Part shown: one piece after another, positions 61,680-64,000 of the stretch
Layout: each line of letters opens with the position of its first letter
How positions within the stretch are numbered: position 1 is the stretch's first letter
DNA from: Agromyces sp. ISL-38
Lineage (GTDB): Bacteria > Actinomycetota > Actinomycetes > Actinomycetales > Microbacteriaceae
DNA length: 64,000 bases
Direction of reading: 5' to 3'
NCBI RefSeq assembly: GCF_018613935.1
Contig: NZ_JAGGPF010000010.1
Coordinates: forward strand, 1 to 64,000
Notes under the pieces: generated by a model
What the model saw: the letters and a program-made list of their open reading frames with translations, nothing else
Databases searched by the model: none
What the model was told of the DNA's origin: nothing
Made by a program: the position numbers and the translations under genes

Positions 61680-61776
61680 CTCTGCCTGCTCCTCGGCGGC
61701 CCGACCCCGCGACTCGCGCGAGCCGATGAGGGCGGCCCAGCCACGGCTGTCGGCGGTCGGGGATAGCGTCGATCGC

Positions 61777-62646
61777 ATGAAACACGGGTTCATCTTCACG
61801 GGCACCGATCCGAACCTGGCGGTCGAGCTCGCGCCGCTCGCCGAGGCATCCGGCTGGGACGCCTTCTTCGTGTGGGAGGGCATCTGGGCGACCGATCCGT
61901 GGGCGACGCTCGCGGCCGCGGCGATGGTCACCGACCGAATCCGTCTCGGCACCATGCTCACGCCCGTGCCGCGCCGCCGCCCGTGGGAGCTCGCCGGGCA
62001 GACGATGACGGTCGACCGGCTCTCGAATGGCCGGGTCATCCTCTCGGCGGGGCTCGGGGTGCCGGCCGACGTCGAGGCTCGCTTCTGGATCTTCGAAGAC
62101 GACCCCGGCCGCAAGGTGCGCGCCGAGCTCCTCGACGAGGGACTCGAGCTCCTGCAGCCCCTCTGGCGCGGCGAGCCGTTCGAGTACGTGGGCGAGCACT
62201 ACCACGCGCACCGCACTGACTCGATGCTGCCGCCCGCCATCGTGCAGCAGCCGCGCATCCCCACGTGGGTCGTCGGCGTCTGGCCGCGCATGCGCTCGAT
62301 GCGCCGGGTCGCCCGGTACGACGGGTGGATCCCCAACTACGCACCGCCTGGAGCTGACGGCATCGATCCCGTCGAGCAACAGCGCACCTACACCCCCGAG
62401 ATCGCCGCCGAGGCGATCGCGTGGATCCGCGCCGAACGCGAACAGGCCGGCCTCGCCGATCGCCCGTTCGATGTCGTGCAAGAGGGCACCACGAGCGGCA
62501 CCGATGCAGCAGCGGATGCCGCGATCGTGCGCCCGTGGGCCGACGCAGGCGTCACGTGGTGGCTCGAAGCCGACTGGGGCGTCGCGGCCGACCGGGTCGC
62601 CGATTACGCACGCGACCGCGTGCGCGCCGGCCCGCCGCGGGCGTGA
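61777..62646 (+). CDS. LLM-class flavin-dependent oxidoreductase (luciferase-like fold)
   Basis: A protein of 289 residues from ATG (MKHGFIFTGTDPN). The TIM-barrel, bacterial-luciferase-type signature is seen as LAEASGWDAFFVWEG, TDRIRLGTMLTPVPRRRPWELAGQ (seen as RIRLGTMLTPVPRR, PWELAGQTMTVDRLSNGR) and ILSAGLGVP. It would use FMN or F420; no cofactor-specific residues can be called. Substrate unknown. It stands alone after the repeat block. Confidence 0.9.
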   Translation: MKHGFIFTGTDPNLAVELAPLAEASGWDAFFVWEGIWATDPWATLAAAAMVTDRIRLGTMLTPVPRRRPWELAGQTMTVDRLSNGRVILSAGLGVPADVEARFWIFEDDPGRKVRAELLDEGLELLQPLWRGEPFEYVGEHYHAHRTDSMLPPAIVQQPRIPTWVVGVWPRMRSMRRVARYDGWIPNYAPPGADGIDPVEQQRTYTPEIAAEAIAWIRAEREQAGLADRPFDVVQEGTTSGTDAAADAAIVRPWADAGVTWWLEADWGVAADRVADYARDRVRAGPPRA

Positions 62647-62673
62647 CGAGCGGCGGCCCCAGCTCGGTGGTGC

Positions 62674-62901
62674 TTATTCGAGGTTGTCGACGGGCGTGGT
62701 GTCGTCGAGCGGATCGCCCTCGCTCGCGCTCGTCACCTCGGTGCCGTCCTCCGGCTTGGTACCGGCCGCCGCCGCGCGCCGGTCGGCTTCGGCGGAGGTG
62801 AGCACGTCGTCGTTGTCCAAATCCGGATCGAGCGGCGCATCGGCGTCGCGGTCGAGGTGCGTCTTCAGTGGTTCCTTGATCGGGTCAACGAAATCAGCCA
62901 T
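62674..62901 (-). CDS. Small acidic hypothetical protein
   Basis: A protein of 75 residues from ATG 62901 with GAGAGGAAC upstream. It opens MADFVDPIKEPLKTHLDRD and is otherwise very Asp/Glu/Pro-rich, with no hydrophobic core and no cysteines. It is probably disordered. The good ribosome-binding site and strong codon bias support a real gene. Function unknown. Confidence 0.65.
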   Translation of the reverse strand: MADFVDPIKEPLKTHLDRDADAPLDPDLDNDDVLTSAEADRRAAAAGTKPEDGTEVTSASEGDPLDDTTPVDNLE

Positions 62902-63011
62902 GATCACGTTCCTCTCCTCTGACACGAACGTACCTCGACGGCCTGCCGACCGGCAGAGGCTTGCGCTGCGCCCGATTCATACCTTCGTGCCCTGGATTGC
63001 GCGGAAAGAGC

Positions 63012-63725
63012 TCAGCGACGGCGGTATTCGACCTCCGGGCGCCCGGGCGTGCCGTAACGGCCGGCACGTTCGACGATGCCGGTGTCGGCGAGGTGCTCCA
63101 GGTAGCGCCGCGCGGTGACGCGCGAGAGATCGAGTTCGGCCGCGAGTTCGGCCGCCGACATCGCGCCGGCGGGGGAGTCGCGCACGGCCGCGCGTACCCG
63201 ATCGAGGGTCTCGCGAGTGAGGCCCTTCGGGAGGTCGGCGCTCGACGAGGTGCGTAGCGCTGCGAATGAGGCATCCACCTCCTGCTGGTCGGTGACCACG
63301 GCGGAACCCACCCGGCCGTGATAGTCGCGATAGGCCTGCAACTTCTCGGCGAAGGCCGCGAAGTTGAACGGCTTGATGAGGTACTGCACGATGCCGAGCG
63401 AGACCGCGGAGCGCACCACCGCCGCGTCGCGCACCGCGGTGACCGCGATCACGTCGATCTCGATGCCCGATGCACGGAGCGAACGGCAGAGGTCGATGCC
63501 CGTCGTGTCGGGCAGGTTCACGTCGAGGAGGATGAGGTCGATCGGGGGAGTGCGGCCCTCCCTCGAGTCGCGGAGCAGCCGGATCGCCTCATGGCCGGTG
63601 TGGGCGATGCCGGCGACGGTGAATCCGTCGACTCGCGCGACATACGCGGCGTGCGCCTCTGCGGTGACCGGCTCGTCCTCGACGACGAGCACCCGGATCG
63701 GTGCGGACACGTGCGGTTCAGGCAT
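63012..63725 (-). CDS. CitB/DcuR-type response regulator
   Basis: A protein of 237 residues. Receiver: VLVVEDEPVTAEAHAAYV (acidic pair), phospho-acceptor Asp in LILLDVNLPDTTGID, Thr in AVTAVRD and Lys in YLIKPFNFAAF. The C-terminal wHTH is MSAAELAAELDLSRVTARRYLEHLADTG. This layout is that of DcuR/CitB/DctR proteins that control uptake of C4-dicarboxylates or citrate. Its start overlaps the sensor kinase stop by 8 bp, so the two are co-translated. Confidence 0.92.
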   Translation of the reverse strand: MPEPHVSAPIRVLVVEDEPVTAEAHAAYVARVDGFTVAGIAHTGHEAIRLLRDSREGRTPPIDLILLDVNLPDTTGIDLCRSLRASGIEIDVIAVTAVRDAAVVRSAVSLGIVQYLIKPFNFAAFAEKLQAYRDYHGRVGSAVVTDQQEVDASFAALRTSSSADLPKGLTRETLDRVRAAVRDSPAGAMSAAELAAELDLSRVTARRYLEHLADTGIVERAGRYGTPGRPEVEYRRR

Positions 63726-64000
63726 CCGGAACCTCCCGAGCTGCAGCAGCCGGCGTCGCCGACGACGTGGTGACCGGAAGCGTCACCTCGAATGTCGACC
63801 CGTGCACGCCGATGCGGCCGCCGAGACGCACGACGGTCTGGCGCACGAGCGCGAGTCCGATGCCGTGACCGGCCGCTCGCTTCGTTGTGACACCGAGCTC
63901 GAAGACGCGATCGGCGTCGGCAGGCCCGCCGCCGCCGTCGCTCACCGCGATGCGCAGTTCGTGCGTCGTCAGCTCCACGGCGACGTCGACGCGCGGCGCC
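63718..64000 (-). CDS. Sensor histidine kinase, C-terminal part (cut by right edge)
   Basis: Only the last 93 codons are visible, running off at 64000. They include the G1 box SDGGGGPADADRVFELG and the G2 box GHGIGLALVRQTVVRLGG of the HATPase_c domain. The His-box and sensor domain lie outside the window. It pairs with the CitB/DcuR-type regulator just downstream, so a CitA/DcuS-like sensor is expected. Confidence 0.85.
   Translation of the reverse strand, partial: APRVDVAVELTTHELRIAVSDGGGGPADADRVFELGVTTKRAAGHGIGLALVRQTVVRLGGRIGVHGSTFEVTLPVTTSSATPAAAAREVPDA

Larger units (their letters stand above)
61151..61776. other. Gene-free repeat block between monooxygenase and LLM oxidoreductase
   Basis: No believable gene is found here; open frames are low-complexity shadows. 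It contains an 8-bp-period array (61219-61266), two copies of a 77/78-bp hairpin element, three tandem units of 53-56 bp between them and a partial fourth after the second copy. See the entries below. Confidence 0.8.

Noticed and set aside
61219-61720. CRISPR array
   Set aside because: Repeat period is 8 bp or about 54 bp without constant repeats and unique spacers of CRISPR size, and no cas genes are near.
61387-62481. Minus-strand open frames across the repeat block and LLM gene
   Set aside because: They result from repeats and GC bias; no start signals or conserved motifs.

Overview
The window is 64 kb of high-GC actinobacterial chromosome, most likely from the family Microbacteriaceae (Agromyces-like). 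The evidence is a strong G/C third-position bias, GTG starts coupled by GTGA/ATGA overlaps, and the order adnA-adnB ... nudC-uvrD2 ... zinc metalloprotease (DUF2342) - PDZ/Lon protein - UPF0182, which matches the mycobacterial chromosome. No prophage, transposase, integrase, CRISPR array or rRNA operon was seen.

Layout. (1) 1-15.6 kb, DNA repair and envelope core: AdnA (cut by the left edge) and AdnB helicase-nuclease, a phosphotransferase-fold protein with a degenerate catalytic loop, NudC, UvrD2, an orphan TOMM-cyclodehydratase-like protein, a DUF2342 metalloprotease, a PDZ-Lon protein and a UPF0182 membrane protein. (2) 15.7-17.1 kb: a secreted GH18 chitinase. (3) 17.3-31.8 kb: a nitrogen module bracketed by two tRNA-fMet genes that share an 80-bp perfect direct repeat. 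The leftward operon is ureABCFGD plus a nickel/cobalt permease. The divergent rightward operon is urtABCDE (urea ABC importer), an NCS1 permease and two tandem TetR regulators. Together they import urea and nickel, mature the urease and release ammonia. (4) 31.9-35.7 kb: a nitrilase/omega-amidase, a PLP aminotransferase and an HtrA-type protease. (5) 35.8-44.0 kb: a cell-wall polymer region with two family 2 glycosyltransferases, a CDP-alcohol phosphotransferase with an altered catalytic motif, a TagF-like polymerase, a Wzm/Wzt exporter and a LicC-like cytidylyltransferase, interspersed with an EcfS-like protein and an unknown protein. (6) 44.3-48.1 kb: an ABC exporter whose ATPase carries a histone-H1-like Ala/Lys/Pro tail of about 390 residues, then a small zinc-ribbon DUF3039 protein. 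(7) 48.1-53.5 kb: pncB, an EamA exporter, a divergent LysR regulator and murI-rph-rdgB. (8) 53.6-60 kb: a cupin; an ECF41 sigma factor facing a frameshifted epimerase that carries a matching ECF41 promoter; a CDF metal exporter with pdxH; a DedA protein; a heme oxygenase under an IdeR/DtxR-type box; and a MarR regulator divergent from an FAD monooxygenase. (9) 61.15-61.78 kb: a gene-free block of several nested repeat types. (10) 61.8-64 kb: an LLM-class flavin oxidoreductase, a small acidic protein and a CitB/DcuR-type two-component system whose kinase is cut by the right edge.

Most interesting items: the histone-tailed ABC ATPase, the tRNA-fMet-bracketed urea island, the ECF41 promoter driving a broken epimerase, the repeat block after 61,150, and the unusual CDP-alcohol wall-polymer cluster. 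All assignments come from reading motifs by eye. No database search was run.
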